Source of the DNA: CALLCD01 sp039196965
GTDB lineage: Bacteria > Pseudomonadota > Alphaproteobacteria > Caulobacterales > Hyphomonadaceae
Assembly: GCA_039196965.1 (NCBI GenBank)
Contig: JBCCUK010000012.1
Coordinates: 45,716-109,715, forward strand
Direction of reading: 5' to 3'
DNA: 64,000 bases
Shown one piece after another: positions 26,062 to 33,902 of this stretch. The stretch's first letter is position 1. Each line of letters opens with the position of its first letter. The notes under the pieces are model-generated. The model had not been told where the DNA came from. It searched no databases and worked only from the letters and a program-made list of their open reading frames with translations. A program made the translations under genes and the position numbers.

Positions 26062-26484
26062 ATGAGAGCACGGACACGCAGATTAGGTATCGTCAGTGTC
26101 GCGGCAGCACTTTTGCTGGTCGCAGCTAGCCTTGTTTTTATTGCGGTAAAGGAAAGCGCTGACCTGTTCTGGACACCCACTAAGCTCGCTGAACTGGGCG
26201 GTCCGACCCCAGGATTGTCCGGGAAAGTCGGCGGATTTGTTGCTGTAGGGTCCCTAAGCTACGATTCTCCGACGGAGATTCGTTTTGAAATTATTGATGA
26301 TGCCCACAGCATTACAGTGGTATTTGATGGCATCACGCCGGACCTTTTCGAGGAAGGTGCCGGTGTCGTAGCTGAAGGCGCATTCAATGAAACTGGCATT
26401 TTTGTTGCTCGTCTCCTGCTCGCCAAGCACGATGAGAATTATGTTCCCAGGGAACTGAAAGATGCTGAGGGGCCGTCAACTTGA
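26062..26484 (+). CDS. ccmE: Cytochrome c maturation haem chaperone CcmE
   Basis: A 140-residue protein with one N-terminal membrane helix (residues 8-28) and an OB-fold periplasmic domain. The haem-binding His is in LLLAKHDENYVPREL (His123, Tyr127), the covalent haem site of the family. Other marks are GGFVAVGSLSYD and VVFDGITPDLFEEG. It hands haem from CcmABCD to CcmF/H. Its stop overlaps the TTG start of ccmF. Confidence 0.92.
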   Translation: MRARTRRLGIVSVAAALLLVAASLVFIAVKESADLFWTPTKLAELGGPTPGLSGKVGGFVAVGSLSYDSPTEIRFEIIDDAHSITVVFDGITPDLFEEGAGVVAEGAFNETGIFVARLLLAKHDENYVPRELKDAEGPST

Positions 26485-28433
26485 TTGAGACCGGACATCT
26501 CGCTGCGTTTCTCGCTCTCGCGGCCAGTGTGGTGCAAACCTGGTATGGATTGCGCGGGAACCGGCCAATGGCGGCGCGCATGGCATTGTCCGCGCTCTGC
26601 ATCATGGGGATATCTTTCTTCTTCCTGATTATATCATTTGTTGCGTCAGACTTCTCGGTCGCACTCGTGGCGGAAAACTCCCATACTCTCAAACCCTTGA
26701 TGTACAAGATTGCCGGAACCTGGGGGAACCATGAAGGGTCCATGGCGCTCTGGTGCCTCGTCGTCATTGGGTTTTCGGTATTTGGGGCTATCAGGCTGCA
26801 AACCGGCCGAACACGGTTCGAAGCCGTGGCGCTTGGGATCCAGGGAGCGATCGCTACGGGGTCGCTGGCCTACCTCCTATTCGCGTCAAATCCATTTTTG
26901 CGTCTCGATCCAGCTCCGCTTCAAGGCGCAGGCTTAAACCCTCTTCTTCAGGATCCCGCGCTCGCGATCCACCCACCCATGCTGTATCTCGGCTATGTTG
27001 GTTTCTCTTTCGTATTTGCGCTTGCTGCCGCTGGCCTGATCGAGGGGCGGATAGACCGGCATTGGGCCCGCGCGACGAGAGGCTTTGTGCTTGCCGCGTG
27101 GGTTCCGCTTACCGTTGGCATCGCGCTGGGTGCCTACTGGGCTTACTATGAACTCGGCTGGGGCGGCTGGTGGTTCTGGGATCCCGTCGAGAATGCGTCC
27201 TTGATGCCTTGGTTGCTTGGTTCGGCGCTGTTGCACTCGATCATCGTTACGGAAAAGCGCGGTAGCTTTGCAGCATGGACAGCATTACTCGCCGTCCTTG
27301 CCTTCTGCTTTTCGTTGCTCGGGGCATTTCTCGTCCGGTCGGGCGTTCTGACATCGGTGCACGCTTTTGCGGTCGACCCCTTGCGTGGGAGCCTCTTGCT
27401 CGCAGGCTTGCTTGCCTATGGCGGAGCAGCGCTTGGCCTGTTTGCCTGGCGTGCCCCTTCATTAAGGTCCGGTGCGGCCTGGGGGTTGATGAGCCGGGAA
27501 GGCGCTTTGATGCTCAACAATCTGGTGCTGGCCGTAGCAACGGTAACGGTGCTTATAGGAACACTGTTTCCACTCCTTGCGGAGGTCACGGGTCGCCAGA
27601 TGTCCGTAGGCGCACCCTACTTCAATCTGACCTTTTCGCCTCTTATGGCAGCCCTTTTGGTTGTTCTGCCTCTGGTGCAGAGCTGGAGCTGGGGAAAGGC
27701 CTCTATCTCACCCAATTGGAAACTCGCAGCGATTGTTGGGGCGCTTCTGGGCGCGACGATCCTGGCGGCGCTTTTCGTGTTCAAACTCCCGTTCGGGGCC
27801 GCTTTCGGCTTGGCCTTGGGTTTGTGGTTACTCTTCGGAGCCGGTCGCGAAGTGTTTCGCCGCGCCATGGTTCCTTCGCGCTTATTGAGCTTGCCCGCGC
27901 GGGTATGGGGCATGACATTTGCCCACGCTGGACTTGGTCTTTTCATCATCGGTGCGGTCATCGAAACGGGCGCGTCCTATGAGCGGACAATCGCTCTTGC
28001 CGAGGGCGATAGCGCCGAAATTGCCGGATGGACACTTACCCTCGACGCAGTGCGTTCCGGAGAAGGTCCTAATTGGTACTCCGACGAAGGAACCTTACTC
28101 GCAAAATCCGGCAGCAAGGAAGCGGTTCTGACGCCGTCCAAAAGGTACTATCCGGCTGCCCGCATGCCAACGACTGAAACGGCCATCATGAAGAGCTTGC
28201 GAGGGGACCTATACGCAGCGCTGGGCGACCGCCGCGTTGTCGACGGACGAACTCTCTGGACCTTCCGTGTCTATTTCAACCCCATGATCGATTTCGTCTT
28301 CTTTGGCGTGGCGCTGATGGCGCTCGGTGGCGGCTTGGCCATGATGCCAATGCGCAAGCGAAAGACCGAAGCCAAGGTGCCGATAGAAGGACCGGCGACA
28401 CCAGAACCACAGCGAACGAAGGTGATTGCATGA
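26481..28433 (+). CDS. ccmF: Haem lyase subunit CcmF
   Basis: A 650-residue multi-pass membrane protein with the tryptophan-rich WWD motif GWGGWWFWDPVENASLMPW and the haem-coordinating His residues in WGNHEGSM and IHPPMLYLGY. Ends with a periplasmic loop and a last membrane helix. CcmF with CcmH attaches haem to apocytochrome c. The start is TTG 26481 overlapping the ccmE stop (TTGA), giving MIETGHLAAFLALAAS. Confidence 0.94.
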   Translation: MIETGHLAAFLALAASVVQTWYGLRGNRPMAARMALSALCIMGISFFFLIISFVASDFSVALVAENSHTLKPLMYKIAGTWGNHEGSMALWCLVVIGFSVFGAIRLQTGRTRFEAVALGIQGAIATGSLAYLLFASNPFLRLDPAPLQGAGLNPLLQDPALAIHPPMLYLGYVGFSFVFALAAAGLIEGRIDRHWARATRGFVLAAWVPLTVGIALGAYWAYYELGWGGWWFWDPVENASLMPWLLGSALLHSIIVTEKRGSFAAWTALLAVLAFCFSLLGAFLVRSGVLTSVHAFAVDPLRGSLLLAGLLAYGGAALGLFAWRAPSLRSGAAWGLMSREGALMLNNLVLAVATVTVLIGTLFPLLAEVTGRQMSVGAPYFNLTFSPLMAALLVVLPLVQSWSWGKASISPNWKLAAIVGALLGATILAALFVFKLPFGAAFGLALGLWLLFGAGREVFRRAMVPSRLLSLPARVWGMTFAHAGLGLFIIGAVIETGASYERTIALAEGDSAEIAGWTLTLDAVRSGEGPNWYSDEGTLLAKSGSKEAVLTPSKRYYPAARMPTTETAIMKSLRGDLYAALGDRRVVDGRTLWTFRVYFNPMIDFVFFGVALMALGGGLAMMPMRKRKTEAKVPIEGPATPEPQRTKVIA

Positions 28434-28861
28434 AGGAGTTGTTCCTTTCTCTCCTATCTTTCGCCCTAGCGGTGGAAGAGCCTCTGGTGGACACGGCGGC
28501 GGAAGCGCGTGCACAAAAACTGATGCAGGAAATACGCTGTGTTGCCTGTGAAAATGAGCCGATATCCCAGAGCGCAGCGGAGATCGCTGGAACCATGCGC
28601 GTTAAGGTCCGCGAAATGGTCAGCGAGGGGGCCAGCGATGCCGAGGTGCGGGCCTGGTTTGAGAGCCGTTATGGGGAGTTTGTCCTTTTTCGACCTCCGG
28701 CGCGCGGTGTGTCCGGACTGGTTCTCTGGGGGCTCCCCTTTGGTATTTTGCTTATCGGTGCTTCAGGGATTTATCTCGCGCGGCGGCAGCGCTCGGGGTC
28801 GGGTGAAGTCGAGGCCGTATCTGCCGAGACGTTTGATCACGATAATGGGACTGCGAGCTGA
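28430..28861 (+). CDS. ccmH: Cytochrome c maturation protein CcmH/CycL
   Basis: A 143-residue protein with an N-terminal signal helix, the redox motif IRCVACENEPISQS (CxxC), a three-helix domain with VREMVSEGASDAEVRAWFESRYGEFVLF, and a C-terminal membrane anchor (LVLWGLPFGILLIGASGIYLA). It keeps apocytochrome cysteines reduced for haem ligation. ATG overlaps the ccmF stop. No ccmG lies in this operon, as in the rhizobial cycHJKL order. Confidence 0.92.
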   Translation: MKELFLSLLSFALAVEEPLVDTAAEARAQKLMQEIRCVACENEPISQSAAEIAGTMRVKVREMVSEGASDAEVRAWFESRYGEFVLFRPPARGVSGLVLWGLPFGILLIGASGIYLARRQRSGSGEVEAVSAETFDHDNGTAS

Positions 28862-28922
28862 CTTCTGACAGCAGGAAAAACCCTTATCTCTAGCCTCAAA
28901 CTAGATCTATGAAGGCTTGAGC

Positions 28923-30131
28923 ATGAGAAAAACTGTTACCTTTCAAGGAGCCCAAGGGCAAAATCTATCGGGCCGCCTCGACTTGCCAGATGGGCCAATC
29001 AGAGCCTTTGCACTGTTCGCCCATTGCTTCTCCTGTTCGAAGGACATCGCAGCGGCAAGGCATATAGCAACAACGCTTGCTGCTGCCGGGATCGGTGTTC
29101 TGCGGTTTGATTTTACGGGTCTTGGATCGTCCGAAGGCTCTTTTTCCGATACCAATTTCTCGACCAATCTGGACGATCTGGAAGCTGCGGCAGCCTGGCT
29201 GGAGAACACCTATGCTGCGCCTCAATTGCTCATTGGCCATTCGCTCGGTGGCGCTGCCGTCGTCGCTGTGGCGTCGAGGCTTCCAAGCGTGAAAGCCGTT
29301 GCTACCATCGGTGCGCCATCGGATGCGGACCATGTCATCCATCAGTTCGGATCGCATCTCGATGAAATCGCCGACCGCGGCGAGGCCGAAGTTTTGCTTG
29401 CGGGCCGGCCGTTCACGATCAAAAAGCAGTTCGTGGATGATGTGTCTGGCGCAAAGGTCCACGAGGCCGCTGCAAAGCTTGGACGGCCATTGTTGGTCCT
29501 GCATGCGCCGTATGACAGTGTTGTGGGGCTGGAGAATGCGACCGGCCTCTTCACCAGTGCGAAGCATCCGAAGAGCTTCGTCAGCCTGGACAATGCTGAC
29601 CATCTCCTCACAAAGTCGGAAGATGCGCGTTTCGCTGCGAATATGATTGTCGCGTGGGCGGCGCGTTACCTGCCTCCAGCAGAGTCCGGCCTGACCAAGC
29701 AGCCTGCCAAAGGTAGCGTCCTCGTCGAAGAAACCCGTATGGGTAAGTATCAGGCATCCATACAAGTGGGACAGCATCGAATCATTGCGGATGAACCGGC
29801 ATCTTTTGGCGGCGCTGATACTGGGCCTTCTCCGTACGAGCTTGTTTCGGCGGGGCTTGGTGCATGCACGACAATGACGTTGCGGATGTATGCTGAACGA
29901 AAATCATGGCCGGTGGACAAGATCAGCGTCGAAGTTTCCCACGCCAAGGATCATGCCGAAGACTGCGCAAATTGCGAAAAAGACAGAAAAATCGATGTTT
30001 TTGAGCGAAAAGTGACCGTTGAAGGGGATCTTTCAGCTGAACAACGGCTTAAGATGCTTGAAATCGCTGACAAATGTCCTGTTCACCGGACACTTGAGGC
30101 TGTTTCCCATGTCCGAACTGTAGAAGGCTGA
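28923..30131 (+). CDS. Bifunctional alpha/beta hydrolase-OsmC family protein
   Basis: A 402-residue fusion. Residues 1-250 are an alpha/beta hydrolase with the nucleophile Ser in LIGHSLGG, an Asp region near VLHAPYDSVVG and His in DNADHLL. The C-terminal ~140 residues are an OsmC domain with the two peroxidatic cysteines in GLGACTTMTLRMYAERK and IADKCPVHRTL. OsmC domains reduce organic hydroperoxides; the paired hydrolase may release them from esters. I chose ATG 28923 (MRKTVTFQGAQ); a TTG six bases upstream is possible. Confidence 0.88.
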   Translation: MRKTVTFQGAQGQNLSGRLDLPDGPIRAFALFAHCFSCSKDIAAARHIATTLAAAGIGVLRFDFTGLGSSEGSFSDTNFSTNLDDLEAAAAWLENTYAAPQLLIGHSLGGAAVVAVASRLPSVKAVATIGAPSDADHVIHQFGSHLDEIADRGEAEVLLAGRPFTIKKQFVDDVSGAKVHEAAAKLGRPLLVLHAPYDSVVGLENATGLFTSAKHPKSFVSLDNADHLLTKSEDARFAANMIVAWAARYLPPAESGLTKQPAKGSVLVEETRMGKYQASIQVGQHRIIADEPASFGGADTGPSPYELVSAGLGACTTMTLRMYAERKSWPVDKISVEVSHAKDHAEDCANCEKDRKIDVFERKVTVEGDLSAEQRLKMLEIADKCPVHRTLEAVSHVRTVEG

Positions 30132-30206
30132 AAATCGTCACATTTCAAACTCTTCCATAAATGATTTTTAATAACCAAATCACATGGGCTAAGTTAAGTA
30201 AAAACA

Positions 30207-30220
30207 GGGTTCGAGAACCC
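30207..30220. promoter_or_regulatory. Palindrome upstream of degP
   Basis: GGGTTC-GA-GAACCC: six-base perfect arms with a two-base centre, 26 bases before the degP start codon. It fits a dimeric regulator site or a leader hairpin. The regulator is unknown; the two-component system encoded downstream is one candidate. Confidence 0.35.
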
Positions 30221-30245
30221 TCATCGATACGACAGGACATCAAGA

Positions 30246-31784
30246 ATGAAATCGATTGGTAAACTTGGGAATACGTTTGCAGCCATGCTATTCGGCGGGG
30301 TCGCCGCAGGCGCACTTGTACTGTCTCCGCAATGGGCACCGTCTGCGGAAGCTGATCCAATTTCCATCGAAGTTCCGGGTGGTGCGCCCGTCAGTTTTGC
30401 CGACCTTGTCGAGCAGGTTTCTCCGGCGGTTGTCAGCATCAATGTACGCGGCGAACAAGAAGTTCGTGACAATGCTGGAATTGACCGCTTTCTGGAGCAA
30501 TTTCGGGGAATGCCGGGGTTTGAAGAGTTCATGCGCCGGCGCCGCGAAGAACTCGAGGAAGAGGATGACCCCAGGACACGTGAGACCCGCGCGCTAGGAT
30601 CCGGTTTTTTCATTTCTGCTGAAGGCTACGCGGTTACGAATAACCACGTGGTCGCAGGTGCCAATGAAATTCAGCTGGTAACATCAGATGGTTCTGAGTT
30701 GGCCGCCGAACTGATAGGCACGGATCCCGCAACTGATCTTGCTGTTGTAAAGGTCATCGAGCCTGAAGAGAGCCTCCCTTATGTTGAGTTTGAAACAACC
30801 GATGATGTAAGAGTTGGCGACTGGGTTGTAGCCGTAGGCAATCCATTTGGCCTTGGCGGGACGGCAACGGCAGGCATTGTCTCGGCAGACGGGCGTAATT
30901 TAGGTGCTGGATCTCAATACACCGACTTCCTTCAGATCGATGCATCTATCAATCGTGGTAACTCAGGCGGGCCGACATTTGACCTTGCGGGGCGTGTGAT
31001 CGGGGTGAACACGGCGATATTCTCTCCGACGGGCGGTTCAGTCGGCATTGGATTTGCCATTCCGGCTGATCTTGCCATCCGCATCACAGACGAGTTGATT
31101 AAGAACGGTCGCGTCAGTCGCGGTTGGCTTGGCGTCAGCATCCAGAATTTCACACCGGAGTTCGCGGAGACGATTGGAGTTGAGGGCGCGCGTGGTGCCA
31201 TCGTGACCGAGCTAGTGGATGATGGACCTGCAGAAAAATCCGGCATTGAGCGTGGTGACGTGATTGTCGAAATCAATGGTGCCAAAGTCATCGATGCAAC
31301 GAGCGTTACCCGGAAAGTCGGAAATCTCATCGCCGGAACGACGAATGATTTTGTCGTCCTTCGTGACGGCGATGAGGTAAAAGTTAGCGTTTCTATAGGC
31401 GAACGGCCTGACAATCCTGACGCATTGACAAATAGTCCCGGCGGTTCCGACGATCAGGACGAGACGGACGAAGACGCTGAGACCGGACCATTGGGCGTTG
31501 CCTTGAAGCCGCTGGATGACGAGACCCGTTCTACCCTTGGTCTTGATGATGATGAAGAAGGCCTGCTCGTGGTCGATATTGACGATGACAGCCCAGTCGC
31601 GGAATCCGGCCTGCGGCCCGGCACAGCGATACTTGAAGTGAATGGCCGAACGGTCGGCACCGTTTCCGATTTTGCCAATGCGATTGAAGCGGCCCGAAGG
31701 TCCGGAAAGGATCAGGTACTCATCGCTGCGGTGATAAATGGCAGAACGCAATTCGGGACCATCGATATTTCTGAAGACGAATGA
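30246..31784 (+). CDS. degP: Periplasmic serine protease DegP/DegQ (Do family)
   Basis: A 512-residue HtrA protease with an N-terminal signal. The catalytic triad is His134 (YAVTNNHVVAG), Asp164 (TDPATDLAVVK) and Ser240 (INRGNSGGP). Two PDZ domains follow (about residues 290-380 and 415-510) separated by an acidic linker rich in Asp and Glu. A charged segment after residue 90 (MRRRREELEEEDD) corresponds to the LA loop. It degrades or refolds damaged envelope proteins. The two-component genes downstream start 40 bases on and may form an envelope-stress operon with it. Confidence 0.92.
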   Translation: MKSIGKLGNTFAAMLFGGVAAGALVLSPQWAPSAEADPISIEVPGGAPVSFADLVEQVSPAVVSINVRGEQEVRDNAGIDRFLEQFRGMPGFEEFMRRRREELEEEDDPRTRETRALGSGFFISAEGYAVTNNHVVAGANEIQLVTSDGSELAAELIGTDPATDLAVVKVIEPEESLPYVEFETTDDVRVGDWVVAVGNPFGLGGTATAGIVSADGRNLGAGSQYTDFLQIDASINRGNSGGPTFDLAGRVIGVNTAIFSPTGGSVGIGFAIPADLAIRITDELIKNGRVSRGWLGVSIQNFTPEFAETIGVEGARGAIVTELVDDGPAEKSGIERGDVIVEINGAKVIDATSVTRKVGNLIAGTTNDFVVLRDGDEVKVSVSIGERPDNPDALTNSPGGSDDQDETDEDAETGPLGVALKPLDDETRSTLGLDDDEEGLLVVDIDDDSPVAESGLRPGTAILEVNGRTVGTVSDFANAIEAARRSGKDQVLIAAVINGRTQFGTIDISEDE

Positions 31785-31824
31785 TCAACCTGCGGGGGGC
31801 GATCCGACGGAGGGACAGAACATA

Positions 31825-32496
31825 ATGCAAGTTCTGGTAATCGAAGACGATAAGGACATGGCGTCCTTTATCTCAAAAGTGCTCACGGAAGCCGGGCACA
31901 ATGTCGACATCACCAACAGAGGCGATACTGGTTTAACGCTCGCGCGGTCCCGAAGTTTCGACGCCCTCGTTGTTGATCGCATGTTGCCGGAGAAAGACGG
32001 GCTGACGCTGATAAAGGAGTATCGCGATGGAGGTGGGCATTCCCCTGCATTGTTCCTGACAGCCCTCAGCGAAGTTGACCACCGTGTCGAAGGGCTGAAG
32101 GCTGGCGGTGATGACTATCTGTCCAAGCCCTTCGCTCCCAGCGAGCTTGCCGCAAGAGTCGAAGCTCTGGGGCGGCGGGGGTCTTCCGAGGCTCCTGTTA
32201 CGCACCTCAAGGCCGGCGATCTCGAAATGGATCTGCTTTCCAGAAAGGTGACGCGTGCAGGCCAGAAAATCGATCTTCAGCCCCGCGAATTTCGGTTGCT
32301 TGAATATCTGATGCGTCACGCCGGGCAGGTCGTCACGCGGACCATGCTGCTTGAAAAAGTCTGGGATTATCATTTCGACCCACAAACCAATGTTATCGAT
32401 GTCCACATCTCCCGCCTCCGCGGGAAGATCGATAAAGACTTCGACGAGGTGATGTTGCACACTGTGCGTGGTGCGGGGTATCGCTTGCAGGCATGA
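31825..32496 (+). CDS. OmpR-family response regulator
   Basis: A 223-residue regulator with VIEDDKDMASFISK, phospho-acceptor Asp in LVVDRMLPEKDG, Lys in DYLSKPF and a winged-helix domain with LQPREFRLLEYLMRHAG and TNVIDVHISRLRGKID. I start it at ATG 31825, after GGAGG; an in-frame ATG at 31738 lies inside degP. Stop overlaps the kinase start (ATGA). Gene position between degP and glnE suggests envelope stress sensing. Confidence 0.9.
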   Translation: MQVLVIEDDKDMASFISKVLTEAGHNVDITNRGDTGLTLARSRSFDALVVDRMLPEKDGLTLIKEYRDGGGHSPALFLTALSEVDHRVEGLKAGGDDYLSKPFAPSELAARVEALGRRGSSEAPVTHLKAGDLEMDLLSRKVTRAGQKIDLQPREFRLLEYLMRHAGQVVTRTMLLEKVWDYHFDPQTNVIDVHISRLRGKIDKDFDEVMLHTVRGAGYRLQA

Positions 32497-33902
32497 CCCT
32501 CGCGAGCTTTCGCCTGCCGACACTTTTCAAAACGACCACGTTTCGATTGGCGTTGCTCCATTCAGGTCTTTTCGCGATCTTTCTGCTTGGGCTGCTGGTT
32601 TATCTCTACGCGTCCACCGTGATTTACATTCGCGGAGAAGCGCGCGCTAGCCTTGATGCGGAGATTACGGAACTCGTTCAGGCGCACCGCCAGGGCGGAC
32701 TGGTTCGTTTAAACCAGTCCGTTCTCGAGCGGAGTTCTGTCCCCGGATCACGGCAATTCATTTATCTCCTTCAGGACAATGAGGGCCGTAAGATATCGGG
32801 AGATCTTTCCGGCCCGCCAAACGGTGTTGAGGCAGACGGCACGGAACAGTTCCGTTTTACAATCGACTATCCGAAAGCGGATGGAACATTCGAAACACGC
32901 CCGGCCGAAGGGCGGCAAGCCACCCTTGCCGATGGCAGTTTGATCTTCGTTGCTTACGACATTGATGAATTTGTTGGAATTATTCCCCGGGTCACGAATG
33001 TGGTTTGGACCGCTGCGCCGATCGGCGTCCTGATGGCGTTGGTCGGAGGGCTGATTGTTTCCCGCTCCGCCGCCAGCCGTGCTGATGAACTGGCGAAAAC
33101 AGCCGAGGGAGTCATGGCAGGTGATCTCTCCCGCCGGGCACCGGTCACCGATTCAGGTGATGAGTTTGATGATCTCGCCGAGCAGATGAATGCGATGCTC
33201 ACAAAGATCGAACAGTTAATGCTGTCATCCCGTCATGTTGGTGACTCTATCGCTCATGATTTGAAAACCCCTCTGACCCGCCTGCGTAATCGCCTTGAAG
33301 CGTCCTTGGACGGTGCAACATCCAAGGAAGATATCGAAGAGAAGCTCGCCGGAACGCTCACTGAAGTTGATCAATTGCTGTCAACGTTTGACGCCATTCT
33401 GCGTTTATCGCGACTTCAGTCTGGCGAAAGTAATCCCGCCGAGCGTATCAATGTAAGCGCTATTGGCCATGAAATGGCGGAATTGTTCGAACCGGCCTGC
33501 GAGGACGCCGGGCTAAGTTTTTCTGCCGAAATTGATAATGATCTCTTTGTGCGCGGTGAGCGTAGCCTGATCGCCCAGGCCCTTTCCAATCTCCTGGACA
33601 ATGCGATTAAGTACACCCCGCCGCCCGGCGATATTCGTTTCCATGTCACCCGCGGCTCCGATCAGGATGTCATCTTGAAGGTCGTAGACACAGGCCCCGG
33701 CGTGCCCAAGAATGATCGATCACGGATCGTAGAGAGATTTGTGCGCCTCGAAGCAAGTCGTTCAGAGCCCGGATCCGGTCTTGGTCTCGCGCTTGTCGAT
33801 GCCGTAGCCGATTTACACAATGGCAGTCTGTTTCTCGATGACGGTGCTGGGACTTCAATACATCCGGGTCTCTCGGCGAGCTTGCGTTTGCCGCGCCTGT
33901 GA
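32493..33902 (+). CDS. Sensor histidine kinase
   Basis: A 469-residue kinase with two membrane helices (about residues 22-44 and 165-187), a periplasmic sensor of about 120 residues, a HAMP region, H box SIAHDLKTPLTRLRNRLE, N box LSNLLDNAIKYTPPP and G boxes VVDTGPGVPK and GSGLGLALVDAV. It should phosphorylate the regulator encoded just upstream. The stop overlaps the GTG start of glnE. Confidence 0.9.
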   Translation: MTLASFRLPTLFKTTTFRLALLHSGLFAIFLLGLLVYLYASTVIYIRGEARASLDAEITELVQAHRQGGLVRLNQSVLERSSVPGSRQFIYLLQDNEGRKISGDLSGPPNGVEADGTEQFRFTIDYPKADGTFETRPAEGRQATLADGSLIFVAYDIDEFVGIIPRVTNVVWTAAPIGVLMALVGGLIVSRSAASRADELAKTAEGVMAGDLSRRAPVTDSGDEFDDLAEQMNAMLTKIEQLMLSSRHVGDSIAHDLKTPLTRLRNRLEASLDGATSKEDIEEKLAGTLTEVDQLLSTFDAILRLSRLQSGESNPAERINVSAIGHEMAELFEPACEDAGLSFSAEIDNDLFVRGERSLIAQALSNLLDNAIKYTPPPGDIRFHVTRGSDQDVILKVVDTGPGVPKNDRSRIVERFVRLEASRSEPGSGLGLALVDAVADLHNGSLFLDDGAGTSIHPGLSASLRLPRL

